Positions 18,696-26,677 of a stretch of DNA of 50,269 nucleotides are shown here, in pieces. The translations under genes and the position numbers were made by a program. Positions within the stretch are counted from its first letter, which is position 1. The number at the start of each line of letters is the position of its first letter. The stretch is from Bacteroidales bacterium (GTDB lineage Bacteria > Bacteroidota > Bacteroidia > Bacteroidales > WCHB1-69): NCBI GenBank assembly GCA_017535665.1, contig JAFXTS010000006.1, forward strand, positions 1-50,269, in the 5' to 3' direction. Below the pieces are notes generated by a model. That model made no database searches, was not told the origin of the DNA, and worked only from the letters and a program-made list of their open reading frames with translations.

Positions 18696-19698
18696 CGTTA
18701 TCGTTCCCATCTATAATGAGGAGAAATATATTGACAAGTGTGTTCAATCTATTGTGAATCAGGATTATCCGAAAGATGATTTGGAGGTTCTGTTTGTGGA
18801 TGGGATGAGTACGGATGCCACGCGCAGCAAGTTGGCGGTGTGGGCGCAGCAGTATCCGTGGCTGCGGGTGATTGACAACCCGCAACGTATCGTGCCGCCC
18901 GCCATGAATATTGGTATCCGTGCCGCCAAAGGCGATATCATCATCCGGCTCGATGCACACGCCTCTTTTCCCACCTGCTATTTCTCGGAGTTGGTGCGCT
19001 ACCTCAACGAGCTGCAGGCCGACAATGTGGGCGGTGTGTGCCGCACTTTGCCGATCGATGACACCCCGCTCTGCCGGAGCATCGCCGCCGTGCTCAGCTC
19101 ACCCTTCGGCATGGGCAACTCCTACTTCCGTATCGGCTCCGACCAGATTCGCAAGGTCGATACCGTGCCGTTCGGCTGCTTCCGCCGCTCGTTGTTCGGC
19201 AAAATCGGCTTTTTCGATGAACAACTGGTTCGCAATCAGGATGATGAGTTTAACGGGCGCATCATCAAGAATGGCGGTACCATCTACCTGCTGCCGCATC
19301 TGGTCATCGACTATTATGCCCGCGACAGCGTGCGCAAAGTATGGAGTATGTTCTATCAGTATGGATTGTTTAAGCCATTAGTAAACAAAAAGTTAGGAAG
19401 TCCTGCCACAATGCGGCAGTTCTTTCCGTTAGCCTTTGTGCTGGGACTGGCCATCGGTTTTCTCCTTACCCCCCTCAGCATCTGGATTTTCTGGTTTTAC
19501 TGGCTCATCGTGTTCATCTATTGGGGATTGGCCTTCGCCATTGGCATCAAGACCGCCCGCCGAGAACAATGTCCGCCGATGTCCTTCATCATGCCCTACC
19601 TGTTTTTCGTGGTGCATTGCGCCTATGGCATCGGTTATCTGAACGGCATCGTTAACCTTTTGTTTCACAAGGATTTTAAGGTAACCAGCCGGCGATAG
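18688..19698 (+). CDS. GT2-family glycosyltransferase, ExoA-like, with C-terminal membrane helices
   Basis: The 336-residue protein has an N-terminal GT-A domain: SVIVPIYNEEKYIDKCVQSI, the nucleotide-binding VLFVDGMSTDATR, and the metal-binding RLDAHASFP (DxD-like, with D and H). The conserved acid segment is VRNQDDEFNGRII. Three to four hydrophobic helices follow from about residue 245. The arrangement is like ExoA of succinoglycan synthesis, which extends the lipid-linked saccharide at the inner membrane. It is the last gene of the operon. The palindromic repeat at 19729-19756 follows and may end the transcript. No initiating phosphoglycosyltransferase (WbaP, WecA or PglC type) and no Wza/Wzc export gene is in this operon, so those must be encoded elsewhere. 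Confidence 0.9.
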   Translation: MISVIVPIYNEEKYIDKCVQSIVNQDYPKDDLEVLFVDGMSTDATRSKLAVWAQQYPWLRVIDNPQRIVPPAMNIGIRAAKGDIIIRLDAHASFPTCYFSELVRYLNELQADNVGGVCRTLPIDDTPLCRSIAAVLSSPFGMGNSYFRIGSDQIRKVDTVPFGCFRRSLFGKIGFFDEQLVRNQDDEFNGRIIKNGGTIYLLPHLVIDYYARDSVRKVWSMFYQYGLFKPLVNKKLGSPATMRQFFPLAFVLGLAIGFLLTPLSIWIFWFYWLIVFIYWGLAFAIGIKTARREQCPPMSFIMPYLFFVVHCAYGIGYLNGIVNLLFHKDFKVTSRR

Positions 19699-19728
19699 AT
19701 TTCGTTTATATTATCGTTTAAAACAATC

Positions 19729-19756
19729 GTAGAGACGCGGTGCACCACGTCTCTAC
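19729..19756. repeat. Dispersed palindromic repeat, GTAGAGACG-arm family (intergenic copy)
   Basis: A 28-bp near-perfect palindrome with arms GTAGAGACG / CGTCTCTAC around GGTGCACC, with one mismatched pair. A second member with the same arms and a different centre lies inside the C10 peptidase gene at 48255-48282. It sits between the convergent GT2 and glyS genes and could also act as a terminator stem, although no T-run follows. Confidence 0.8.
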
Positions 19757-19763
19757 ATTATAT

Positions 19764-19784
19764 TAATTGTAAATTGTTAATTGA
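19764..19784 (-). repeat. Heptanucleotide repeat (ACAATTW-type), three units
   Basis: Three 7-bp units (TAATTGT, AAATTGT, TAATTGA on the + strand) abut the glyS stop codon. On the minus strand they read as ACAATT-type heptads, the same unit as the five-copy array at 35984-36018. Confidence 0.6.
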
Positions 19785-21305
19785 TTACATCCCTGCCAAT
19801 TTCCCCCGCAAGGTATTCAACAGTTCGTCCACGCTGACGCGGTATTGCTCCATGGTGTCGCGTTCGCGGATGGTGACGGTGTTGTCTTCCAGCGTCTGGT
19901 TATCGACGGTGATGCAGAATGGTGTGCCGATGGCGTCTTGGCGACGGTAGCGGCGGCCGATAGCGTCTTTCTCGTCGTACTGGCAGAGGTATTCGCGTTT
20001 GAGGATGTCCATGATTTCGCGGGCCTTCTCCGGCATGCCGTCTTTCTTCACCAGCGGCAGAACTGCCGCCTTGATGGGGGCCAGCATGGCGGGCAGGCGC
20101 AGCACCACACGCACGGAGCCGTCTTCCATCTTCTCTTCGTGGTAAGCATGGCTGAAAACGGCGAGGAACATACGGTCCACACCGATGGAGGTCTCCACCA
20201 CGTAAGGCACGTAGCTCTCGTTGGTTTCGGGGTCGAAGTAGCGCAGCTTCTTGCCGGAGAACTCCTCGTGGCGGCTGAGGTCGTAGTTGGTGCGCGAGTG
20301 GATGCCCTCCAGCTCTTTGAAGCCGAAGGGGAACTTGAACTCGATGTCGGTGGCGGCGTTGGCATAGTGCGCTAACTTTTCGTGGTCGTGGAAACGGTAG
20401 TTCTCTGCCGGGATGCCCAACGACTGGTGCCATTTGATGCGTTCCTCTTTCCAATATTCGAACCATTTCAGCTCCTCACCCGGGCGGACGAAGAACTGCA
20501 TCTCCATCTGCTCGAACTCGCGCATACGGAAGATGAACTGGCGGGCCACAATCTCGTTGCGGAAGGCCTTGCCGATCTGGGCGATGCCGAACGGCAGCTT
20601 CATGCGGCCGGTTTTCTGCACATTCAGGAAGTTGACAAAGATGCCCTGCGCGGTCTCGGGACGCAGGTAGATGGTGTCGGCGCCGTCGGCCACTGAGCCC
20701 ATCTGGGTGCTGAACATCAGGTTGAACTGCCGCACGTCGGTCCAGTTGCGGGTGCCCGAGATGGGACAGGCAATCTCAAGGTCGATAATCAGCTGCTTCA
20801 GGCCGGCGAGGTCGTTGCGCTGCATCAAATCGGCATATTTGGCGGTGATTTCGTCAATCTTTTTCTGATTCTCCACCACGCGGGGGTTGGTCTGGCGGAA
20901 AAGCGCTTCGTCGAAATTCTCAAAACGCTTCTTCGCCTTCTCGACTTCCTTGTTAATCTTATCTTCAATCTTTTGGATATGATCTTCGATGAGCACGTCG
21001 GCGCGGTAGCGTTTCTTCGAGTCTTTGTTGTCGATGAGCGGGTCGTTGAAAGCGTCCACGTGGCCCGATGCCTTCCAGATGGTGGGGTGCATGAAGATGG
21101 CACTGTCGATGCCAACGATGTTTTCGTGATACTGCACCATCGCCTTCCACCAATACTGTTTGATGTTGTTTTTCAGCTCCACACCGTACTGACCGTAGTC
21201 GTACACGGCGCTCAGTCCGTCGTAAATTTCGCTGGAGGGGAAGATATAGCCATACTCTTTGGCATGGGAAATGATGGATTTGAAAAGGTCTTCGTTGTTT
21301 GCCAT
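19785..21305 (-). CDS. glyS: Glycyl-tRNA synthetase, single-chain homodimer type
   Basis: This 506-residue class II aminoacyl-tRNA synthetase charges tRNA-Gly with glycine. It is of the eukaryote/archaea-like alpha2 type used by Bacteroidota, not the GlyQ/GlyS tetramer type. Class II motif 2 is in FGIAQIGKAFRNEI with the following FRMREFEQMEMQFF. Motif 3 is in VVETSIGVDRMFLAVF near residue 375-390. The C-terminal ~110 residues form the anticodon-binding domain (VLPLVKKDGMPEKAREI). The ATG at 21305 is preceded by a -7 box on the minus strand. All expected catalytic segments are present and the length is normal. Confidence 0.97.
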   Translation of the reverse strand: MANNEDLFKSIISHAKEYGYIFPSSEIYDGLSAVYDYGQYGVELKNNIKQYWWKAMVQYHENIVGIDSAIFMHPTIWKASGHVDAFNDPLIDNKDSKKRYRADVLIEDHIQKIEDKINKEVEKAKKRFENFDEALFRQTNPRVVENQKKIDEITAKYADLMQRNDLAGLKQLIIDLEIACPISGTRNWTDVRQFNLMFSTQMGSVADGADTIYLRPETAQGIFVNFLNVQKTGRMKLPFGIAQIGKAFRNEIVARQFIFRMREFEQMEMQFFVRPGEELKWFEYWKEERIKWHQSLGIPAENYRFHDHEKLAHYANAATDIEFKFPFGFKELEGIHSRTNYDLSRHEEFSGKKLRYFDPETNESYVPYVVETSIGVDRMFLAVFSHAYHEEKMEDGSVRVVLRLPAMLAPIKAAVLPLVKKDGMPEKAREIMDILKREYLCQYDEKDAIGRRYRRQDAIGTPFCITVDNQTLEDNTVTIRERDTMEQYRVSVDELLNTLRGKLAGM

Positions 21306-21339
21306 AATATCTTTGTTTTTCTTTTTCGATTTTGAGCGG

Positions 21340-21347
21340 CAAAGATA
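21340..21347 (-). promoter_or_regulatory. Bacteroidota -7 box for glyS
   Basis: TATCTTTG on the minus strand fits TAnnTTTG, 34 bp before the glyS ATG. It lies back to back with the mtgA promoter box only 11 bp away, so the two promoters overlap. Confidence 0.65.
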
Positions 21348-21358
21348 CGAAAAACTTG

Positions 21359-21366
21359 TATTTTTG
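21359..21366 (+). promoter_or_regulatory. Bacteroidota -7 box for mtgA
   Basis: TATTTTTG fits TAnnTTTG and is 28 bp before the mtgA ATG at 21395, so the leader is very short. Confidence 0.65.
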
Positions 21367-21394
21367 CAGCCTGAAAATTGATAAAATTATTGTT

Positions 21395-22186
21395 ATGGCT
21401 AAAAAGAAGTCTGCGCCATCGGGGAAGAAGAGAGGTCCGGTTTTCAAGTTCTTCAAAATCATAGGCATCACGCTGCTGGTGCTCTTCGTGTTGAGTATTC
21501 TCACCACCCTGCTTTACCGCTGGGTGAACCCGCCCGTCACCCCGCTGATGGTGATTCGGAAGGTGCAATATGGCTATTCCATAGAGAAGGAGTGGCGCGA
21601 CCTCGACCACATCTCCAAGAATATGGTGCAGTGTGCCGTCGCCTCCGAAGACAACCGCTTCCTCGGTCATAAAGGTTTCGACATGGCCGCCATCGACCGT
21701 GCCATCGAAGAGCGCGAGAAGGGCATCCGCAAACGCGGAGCCAGCACCATATCGCAACAAACTGCCAAGAATGTGTTTCTATGGCCCAAGTCGTCGTGGG
21801 TGCGCAAAGGCTGTGAGGTCTATTTTACTTTCCTCATTGAACATATCTGGGGGAAAGAGCGCATCATGGAGGTCTATCTGAATGTGATTGAGATGGGCCC
21901 CGGCATCTATGGCGCGGAGGCTGCCGCTCAGCACTATTTTCACACTACCGCCGATAGGCTCACCCTGCGGCAGGCAGCCCTCATCACGGCCTGCTACCCC
22001 TCGCCGCTGCACCGCAACCCCGCCCGCCCCACGCCCTACCTCAACAAACGCGCCGCCCAGATCATGGCACTCAGCAGCAAGGTCGGTCGTATCCGCTTTG
22101 ACGAGAATACTATAGCCGCCGCCCGCGAACGTTACCTCCAAAAAGAGGAGAAACGAAAAGCCCGCAAACAGAAGGCCAAACGCTAA
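21395..22186 (+). CDS. mtgA: Monofunctional biosynthetic peptidoglycan transglycosylase
   Basis: The 263-residue protein is a GT51 enzyme that polymerises lipid II into glycan strands at the periplasmic face of the inner membrane. A basic N-terminal tail (MAKKKSAPSGKKRG) is followed by one helix at about residues 20-42. The GT51 domain then carries the catalytic Glu in CAVASEDNRFLGHKGFD and the conserved RGASTISQQTAKNVFLW, ERIMEVYLNVIEMG and AALITACYPSPLHRNP. No transpeptidase domain follows, so it is MtgA-type and not a bifunctional PBP. I chose the ATG at 21395 because it starts the basic tail and sits 28 bp after a promoter box; longer upstream frames would overlap that promoter. The C-terminus is rich in lysine and arginine. 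Confidence 0.95.
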   Translation: MAKKKSAPSGKKRGPVFKFFKIIGITLLVLFVLSILTTLLYRWVNPPVTPLMVIRKVQYGYSIEKEWRDLDHISKNMVQCAVASEDNRFLGHKGFDMAAIDRAIEEREKGIRKRGASTISQQTAKNVFLWPKSSWVRKGCEVYFTFLIEHIWGKERIMEVYLNVIEMGPGIYGAEAAAQHYFHTTADRLTLRQAALITACYPSPLHRNPARPTPYLNKRAAQIMALSSKVGRIRFDENTIAAARERYLQKEEKRKARKQKAKR

Positions 22187-22223
22187 TGCCACAGCATATT
22201 TCAGGTTTCATCCCAAAAAATCC

Positions 22224-22254
22224 GTCTCCGCGTGTGGAGACTGAAGGTTTTTTT
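22224..22254 (+). terminator. Terminator after mtgA
   Basis: The stem GTCTCC / GGAGAC with a 6-nt loop (22224-22241) is followed a few bases later by a run of seven T at 22248-22254. The T-run leads straight into the next gene's -7 box. Confidence 0.6.
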
Positions 22255-22255
22255 A

Positions 22256-22263
22256 TATATTTG
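22256..22263 (+). promoter_or_regulatory. Bacteroidota -7 box for the secreted C1B peptidase
   Basis: TATATTTG fits TAnnTTTG, 66 bp before the ATG at 22330. It directly abuts the T-tract of the preceding terminator. Confidence 0.6.
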
Positions 22264-22329
22264 CACCCTCATTTTGAGAATCCTATTTAGAAATCAATAT
22301 TTTTATAAACATTTAAAAAACAATTGAAT

Positions 22330-23550
22330 ATGAAAAAAGGTTTGCTCCTTGCGGCAATTGCAGTTGTCGCTCTGTGCTTCCCGATGAAGGCACAGGACAA
22401 AGAAACAAAGGAAGATGAGGGTTACAAATTCACCATCAAGAAAGAGATTCCCATCACTTCCGTGAAAGACCAGAACCGTGCGGGTACCTGCTGGTGCTAT
22501 TCCGGCCTCGGCTTCATCGAAGCTGAATTACTTCGTATGGGTAAAGGCGAGTACGACTTCTCTGAAATGTACATCGTTTATAATACTTACATCGACCGCG
22601 CTAAGGCCGCTGTCCGTACCCACGGCGACGTCTCCTTCTCACAGGGCGGTTCTTTCTACGATGTGATTTACGGCATGAAGACCTTCGGTCTCGTACCCGA
22701 TGTTGAGATGCCCGCTGGTGCCGCTTACGGCGACACGCTCTCCGACCACACCGAGCTCTCCGCCGTCTCCGATGCAGTGGTGAAAGCCATCGCTACCGGC
22801 GACCACAAGAAACTGCAGAGAGGCCCCAATGGTCCGCTGTGGGAACAGGCCATCCGTGCCATCCACACCGCTTACCTTGGCGAGTGCCCCACCGAGTTCA
22901 CCTACAACGGTAAGAAATACACCCCGAAATCCTTCTACGAGTCTCTCGGCCTCAACGCCGACGACTATGTCTCCATCACCTCTTACACCCATCATCCTTT
23001 CTACGAGAAATTCGTGCTCGAAATTCAGGACAACTGGCGTTGGAGCCAGTGCTACAACCTGCCGCTCGATGAGTTCATGCAGGTGTTCGACAACGCTATC
23101 GAAAACGGCTACACCATCGCTTGGGGTTCCGACGTCAGCGAACAGGGCTTCCGTATCGGTTCAAGAAAAGGTTTCTGCGTGCTTCCTGAGACCAATGCTT
23201 CTGCTATGGTCGGTAGCGACATGGCCCACTGGACTGGCATGAGCGCCAAAGACATTCAGGATGAGGCTGCTAAGCACCCCACCCCGCAGCGTTGGGTGAC
23301 CCAGGAGGAACGCCAGGAGGCTTTCGACAACTGGGAAACCACCGACGACCACGGCATGCTGATTTACGGTACCGCCGTTGACCAGGATGGCAATGAATAT
23401 TATATGGTAAAGAACAGCTGGGGCGACTACAACCCGTATCACGGTATGTTCTATGCCAGCAAGGCTTTCGTGCGTTACAAAACTATGAACATTGTGGTTC
23501 ACAAAGACGCTCTTCCGAAAGATATCAAGAAAAAACTCGGTATCAAATAA
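22330..23550 (+). CDS. Secreted aminopeptidase C / bleomycin hydrolase-like cysteine peptidase (C1B)
   Basis: The 406-residue precursor has a signal peptide (MKKGLLLAAIAVVALCFPMKAQ), so it acts in the periplasm or outside, unlike the cytoplasmic PepC of lactic acid bacteria. The papain-fold catalytic set is visible: Gln48 and Cys54 in KDQNRAGTCWCYSG, His341 in TDDHGMLIYG, and Asn362 in VKNSWGD. The family trims amino acids from peptide N-termini; these proteins are common in Bacteroidota that use peptides. I chose the ATG at 22330 rather than an upstream TTG two codons earlier because it begins a standard MKK signal peptide. It is a single-gene unit with its own promoter and a strong terminator. 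Confidence 0.93.
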   Translation: MKKGLLLAAIAVVALCFPMKAQDKETKEDEGYKFTIKKEIPITSVKDQNRAGTCWCYSGLGFIEAELLRMGKGEYDFSEMYIVYNTYIDRAKAAVRTHGDVSFSQGGSFYDVIYGMKTFGLVPDVEMPAGAAYGDTLSDHTELSAVSDAVVKAIATGDHKKLQRGPNGPLWEQAIRAIHTAYLGECPTEFTYNGKKYTPKSFYESLGLNADDYVSITSYTHHPFYEKFVLEIQDNWRWSQCYNLPLDEFMQVFDNAIENGYTIAWGSDVSEQGFRIGSRKGFCVLPETNASAMVGSDMAHWTGMSAKDIQDEAAKHPTPQRWVTQEERQEAFDNWETTDDHGMLIYGTAVDQDGNEYYMVKNSWGDYNPYHGMFYASKAFVRYKTMNIVVHKDALPKDIKKKLGIK

Positions 23551-23572
23551 TCTGAGTGAGAAGATAAAAGAA

Positions 23573-23600
23573 AAGGGGTGGTTTTCATCACCCCTTTTTT
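23573..23600 (+). terminator. Rho-independent terminator after the C1B peptidase
   Basis: The stem AAGGGGTG / CACCCCTT with an 8-nt loop is followed by a T-run (TTTTTT). Confidence 0.85.
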
Positions 23601-23656
23601 ATTGGAAAAAATGGTGAAAATAATTTCTGTGTTAATTTTCATATTCCAAAAATTTC

Positions 23657-23664
23657 TATTTTTG
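23657..23664 (+). promoter_or_regulatory. Bacteroidota -7 box for the M6 peptidase
   Basis: TATTTTTG fits TAnnTTTG and is 18 bp before the ATG at 23683. This gives a nearly leaderless message and supports that start. Confidence 0.6.
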
Positions 23665-23682
23665 CCACGCAATTTTAACCTT

Positions 23683-26622
23683 ATGAAAAAAATCATCTTT
23701 ATCCTTTTCTGGTCGCTGCTTTTTATGCCGATGACCTACGCCGCTTATTTTGAGAATGTTCCGCAGACAAGGGTGCAACCCAATGGTGACACGCTCCACT
23801 GCTTCGCTACGGGCGACGAGTATTTCCATCGTCTGCACGATGCGGAGGGCTACACCATTGTGCTGGATCCGTCCACCGGATACTACGTTTATGCCGACAA
23901 GGTGAGCGACGAGCTGGTCCCCACCACCTATGTCGCAGGGCGCACCAACCCCGCCGAGGTGGGACTGACTCCTGGCTTGAGTATCTCCGCCCAGCAGTGG
24001 TACGCCCGCCGCGCCCGCTGGAACGAGCCCTCCCGCGAACGCGCCACCACACGCGATGGGGAATATAACCACGGCCACATCAACAATGTCGTCATCTTCA
24101 TCCGCTTTGCCGATGATGACGACTTCACCAACTCATTCTATGATGTGGATCGCATGTTCAACGACTCAACAGTGGGATACTCCTCCATGAACAATTACTT
24201 CAAGGCGGCCACCTATAACCAGTTGACCATCACCTCCAGCTTCTATCCTGTGCCAGAAGGGAATGCCATCCTGTCGTACCAAGACATCTACGACCGCAGC
24301 TATTTCGAACCCTACAGCAGCGCAAACCCTAACGGGTATGGCGATGGCGAGCAAGCCGACCGTGAACACCAGCTGCTGGCACGTGCCGTGGAGGCGGTGG
24401 CCGACCAGATCCCTGAAGATCTTGACATTGACTATGATGATGACGGATACGTGGATAATGTTGTTTTTGTGGTGCGGGGTAATGTGGGCAATTGGAACGA
24501 CCTCTTGTGGCCGCACCGCTGGGCCTTGTATGCAGCGAGCGCTTATATCCATGAGAAAAGGGTGTGGGATTTTAACTTGCAATTGGCCGATGCCTCCTCC
24601 TACTTCAACACATCCGTACTCTGCCATGAAATGAACCACACGCTTGGTGCCCCCGACCTGTACCATTATTACGAAGGCACTGATTTGACCTCGGTTTATA
24701 CATGGGATTTGATGCACCAGAATACGAATCCGCCGCAGCACATGGGAGCCTATATGAAATATAGGTACGGAAATTGGATTGACGATATTCCTGAAATCAC
24801 CGAGTGCGGAACCTACACCTTACATTCGCTCGGCTCCTCTGACACCAACAACTGCTACAAGATAACCTCCCCTAATGCCAATGAGTTTTTCGTCTTGGAA
24901 TACCGCAACCTCACTGACCCCTTCGAAGGCACGTTGCCCAGCTCTGGCCTATTGGTTTATCGTATCAATACCGACTTTAGCGGCAATGCCTATTATGATG
25001 GAGTGGATGTTTTCGACGAGGTGTATATCTTCCGTCCCGGCGGTACCACGACAGAGAATGGTAATATCTACCAAGCTGCCCTCGGCGCCGACTTGGGTCG
25101 TACCGAGATGAACACCAGCACCAACCCCTATCCGTTCCTGACAGATGGAACCATTGTGGGAGCGAATGTTTTCTCCATTCAAGATGTTTCCGCTACCGGC
25201 GACGAAACCATAACCTTTACCTTCTGTCCTCTATCTATATCGGTGATAACCAGTGATGTATCTAATATTACCACCACCTCGGCCACCTGTGGCGGTACCG
25301 TGGAGGTGGACGACGGTGTAGAAGTGCTGTCACGTGGCGTGTGCTGGAGTACCTCTCCCAATCCGACTATCGCAGACGACATCACTGTTGATGGAAATGG
25401 CGATGGTATTTTCACCAGTACCCTCACCGGACTGGAGCCCGCCACTATGTACTATGTTCGTGCTTACGCCACCTACGACGGCGGTACGGCATACGGTGCG
25501 GAGACGGATTTCGCTACCGAGTGTGAGGTTATTGTGGTTACCGAAGACACCCCCTACCACGAAGGTTTCGAGTACTTCGGCATCTGCTGGGATGTGGAGC
25601 AGGTGGCCGGTAGCGCAGGCTGGCAGCTGGACACAGAAGGAAATGCCATAGAGGGAAGTGTTTGTGCAAGAGCTCCTTATACACCGGGTGCTCAGAGTGT
25701 TCTCATCTCTCCTGTGTTGGATCTGTCTCAGATGGCAACCCCGAAACTTACATTCCAGCACTTGCAAGCCGCTTGGAACGATTTGGTGGATGCATTGGCT
25801 GTCTATTACCGCACGGCTGACAATACGCCGTGGCAAATGCTTGCCGAATACACCGATGCGTATAGTTCCTATACGACTGAAATCATCCCGCTGCCGGAGC
25901 CTTCTGCCACCTACCAGTTGGCCTTCCTCGCAACCGGCAACGATGGATGGTATGTCTTCTTGGATGACATCAATATCGTACCGGGTTGCGAATTTGCTGG
26001 TGCGTCGATCATCGGCGATACTGAGTTCTGCGAGGGTGGCTCCACCACGCTGACTGCCCAGGGTGGGCAAGACTACCTCTGGAATACGGGTTCCACCGAA
26101 GCCTCTATCCTTGTCACCGAGGCAGGAACTTATGAAGTGATGGCTTCCGATGAGCATGGATGTACCCAAACCGTTGAAACAGTGGTGGTAATGTGGAATG
26201 CCGCCTCCAGCGAATTTACGATTGTCACCGATGAACCGAGCTACACGTGGAACGGGGAAAGTTACGTCATTTCTGGCGATTATTCACAAACCTTGACCAC
26301 CATTCACGGCTGCGACTCCATCGTTACCCTGCACCTCACCATCACCGCCGGGGTGGGCGAGTGGAACGGCAGCCATTTCAACATCTATCCTAACCCCACT
26401 ACCTCCATCCTCAATGTGGAATGGTCGATGGGAAATATGAATGCGAATGCCGCGGAGATACAACTGCTGGATGTTTATGGCAGGTTGTTAAATGTCGTGC
26501 AGGCGAACAATGGTACCACGCAAATTGACCTGTCGGCATACGCCAAAGGCGTCTATTTTGTCCAGCTGGTCGCGGTCGCCGACGGCCAAGTGGTGGGCGT
26601 GCGGAAGGTGGTTCGTCAATAA
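23683..26622 (+). CDS. Secreted M6-family metallopeptidase with T9SS type A sorting domain
   Basis: The 979-residue protein has a signal peptide (MKKIIFILFWSLLFMPMTYA). An M6-type pro-region and catalytic domain run to about residue 500. The zinc site is HEMNH at residues 315-319, extended as HTLGAPDLYHY, with Glu316 as the catalytic base. An FN3-like domain follows (VLSRGVCWSTSPNPT, LEPATMYYVRAYATYDGG). After it come a jelly-roll segment (DLSQMATPKLTFQHLQ), an Ig-like LWNTGSTEASILVTEAGTYE module, one GCDSIVTLHLTI repeat, and a type A T9SS sorting domain (FNIYPNPTTSILNVEW ... AKGVYFVQLV). It should be a surface or released endopeptidase; immune inhibitor A is a family relative. The chosen ATG begins the signal peptide and follows the promoter box by 18 bp; a longer upstream frame from 23578 crosses the terminator. 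Confidence 0.93.
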   Translation: MKKIIFILFWSLLFMPMTYAAYFENVPQTRVQPNGDTLHCFATGDEYFHRLHDAEGYTIVLDPSTGYYVYADKVSDELVPTTYVAGRTNPAEVGLTPGLSISAQQWYARRARWNEPSRERATTRDGEYNHGHINNVVIFIRFADDDDFTNSFYDVDRMFNDSTVGYSSMNNYFKAATYNQLTITSSFYPVPEGNAILSYQDIYDRSYFEPYSSANPNGYGDGEQADREHQLLARAVEAVADQIPEDLDIDYDDDGYVDNVVFVVRGNVGNWNDLLWPHRWALYAASAYIHEKRVWDFNLQLADASSYFNTSVLCHEMNHTLGAPDLYHYYEGTDLTSVYTWDLMHQNTNPPQHMGAYMKYRYGNWIDDIPEITECGTYTLHSLGSSDTNNCYKITSPNANEFFVLEYRNLTDPFEGTLPSSGLLVYRINTDFSGNAYYDGVDVFDEVYIFRPGGTTTENGNIYQAALGADLGRTEMNTSTNPYPFLTDGTIVGANVFSIQDVSATGDETITFTFCPLSISVITSDVSNITTTSATCGGTVEVDDGVEVLSRGVCWSTSPNPTIADDITVDGNGDGIFTSTLTGLEPATMYYVRAYATYDGGTAYGAETDFATECEVIVVTEDTPYHEGFEYFGICWDVEQVAGSAGWQLDTEGNAIEGSVCARAPYTPGAQSVLISPVLDLSQMATPKLTFQHLQAAWNDLVDALAVYYRTADNTPWQMLAEYTDAYSSYTTEIIPLPEPSATYQLAFLATGNDGWYVFLDDINIVPGCEFAGASIIGDTEFCEGGSTTLTAQGGQDYLWNTGSTEASILVTEAGTYEVMASDEHGCTQTVETVVVMWNAASSEFTIVTDEPSYTWNGESYVISGDYSQTLTTIHGCDSIVTLHLTITAGVGEWNGSHFNIYPNPTTSILNVEWSMGNMNANAAEIQLLDVYGRLLNVVQANNGTTQIDLSAYAKGVYFVQLVAVADGQVVGVRKVVRQ

Positions 26623-26644
26623 AGTTTGATTCTGAAGATAGGAA

Positions 26645-26670
26645 AAAGGGACTTCCAGCGAAGTCCCTTT
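26645..26670. terminator. Bidirectional terminator between the M6 peptidase and fadD
   Basis: A perfect 11-bp stem, AAAGGGACTTC / GAAGTCCCTTT, with a CAGC loop. A-rich and T-rich flanks lie on either side, between convergent genes. Confidence 0.88.
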
Positions 26671-26677
26671 TGTTATG

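Noticed and set aside
19699..19784. tRNA-like or ncRNA fold at the 19.7 kb palindrome
   Set aside because: The structure is a single palindromic hairpin with no cloverleaf, and the arms recur as a dispersed repeat.
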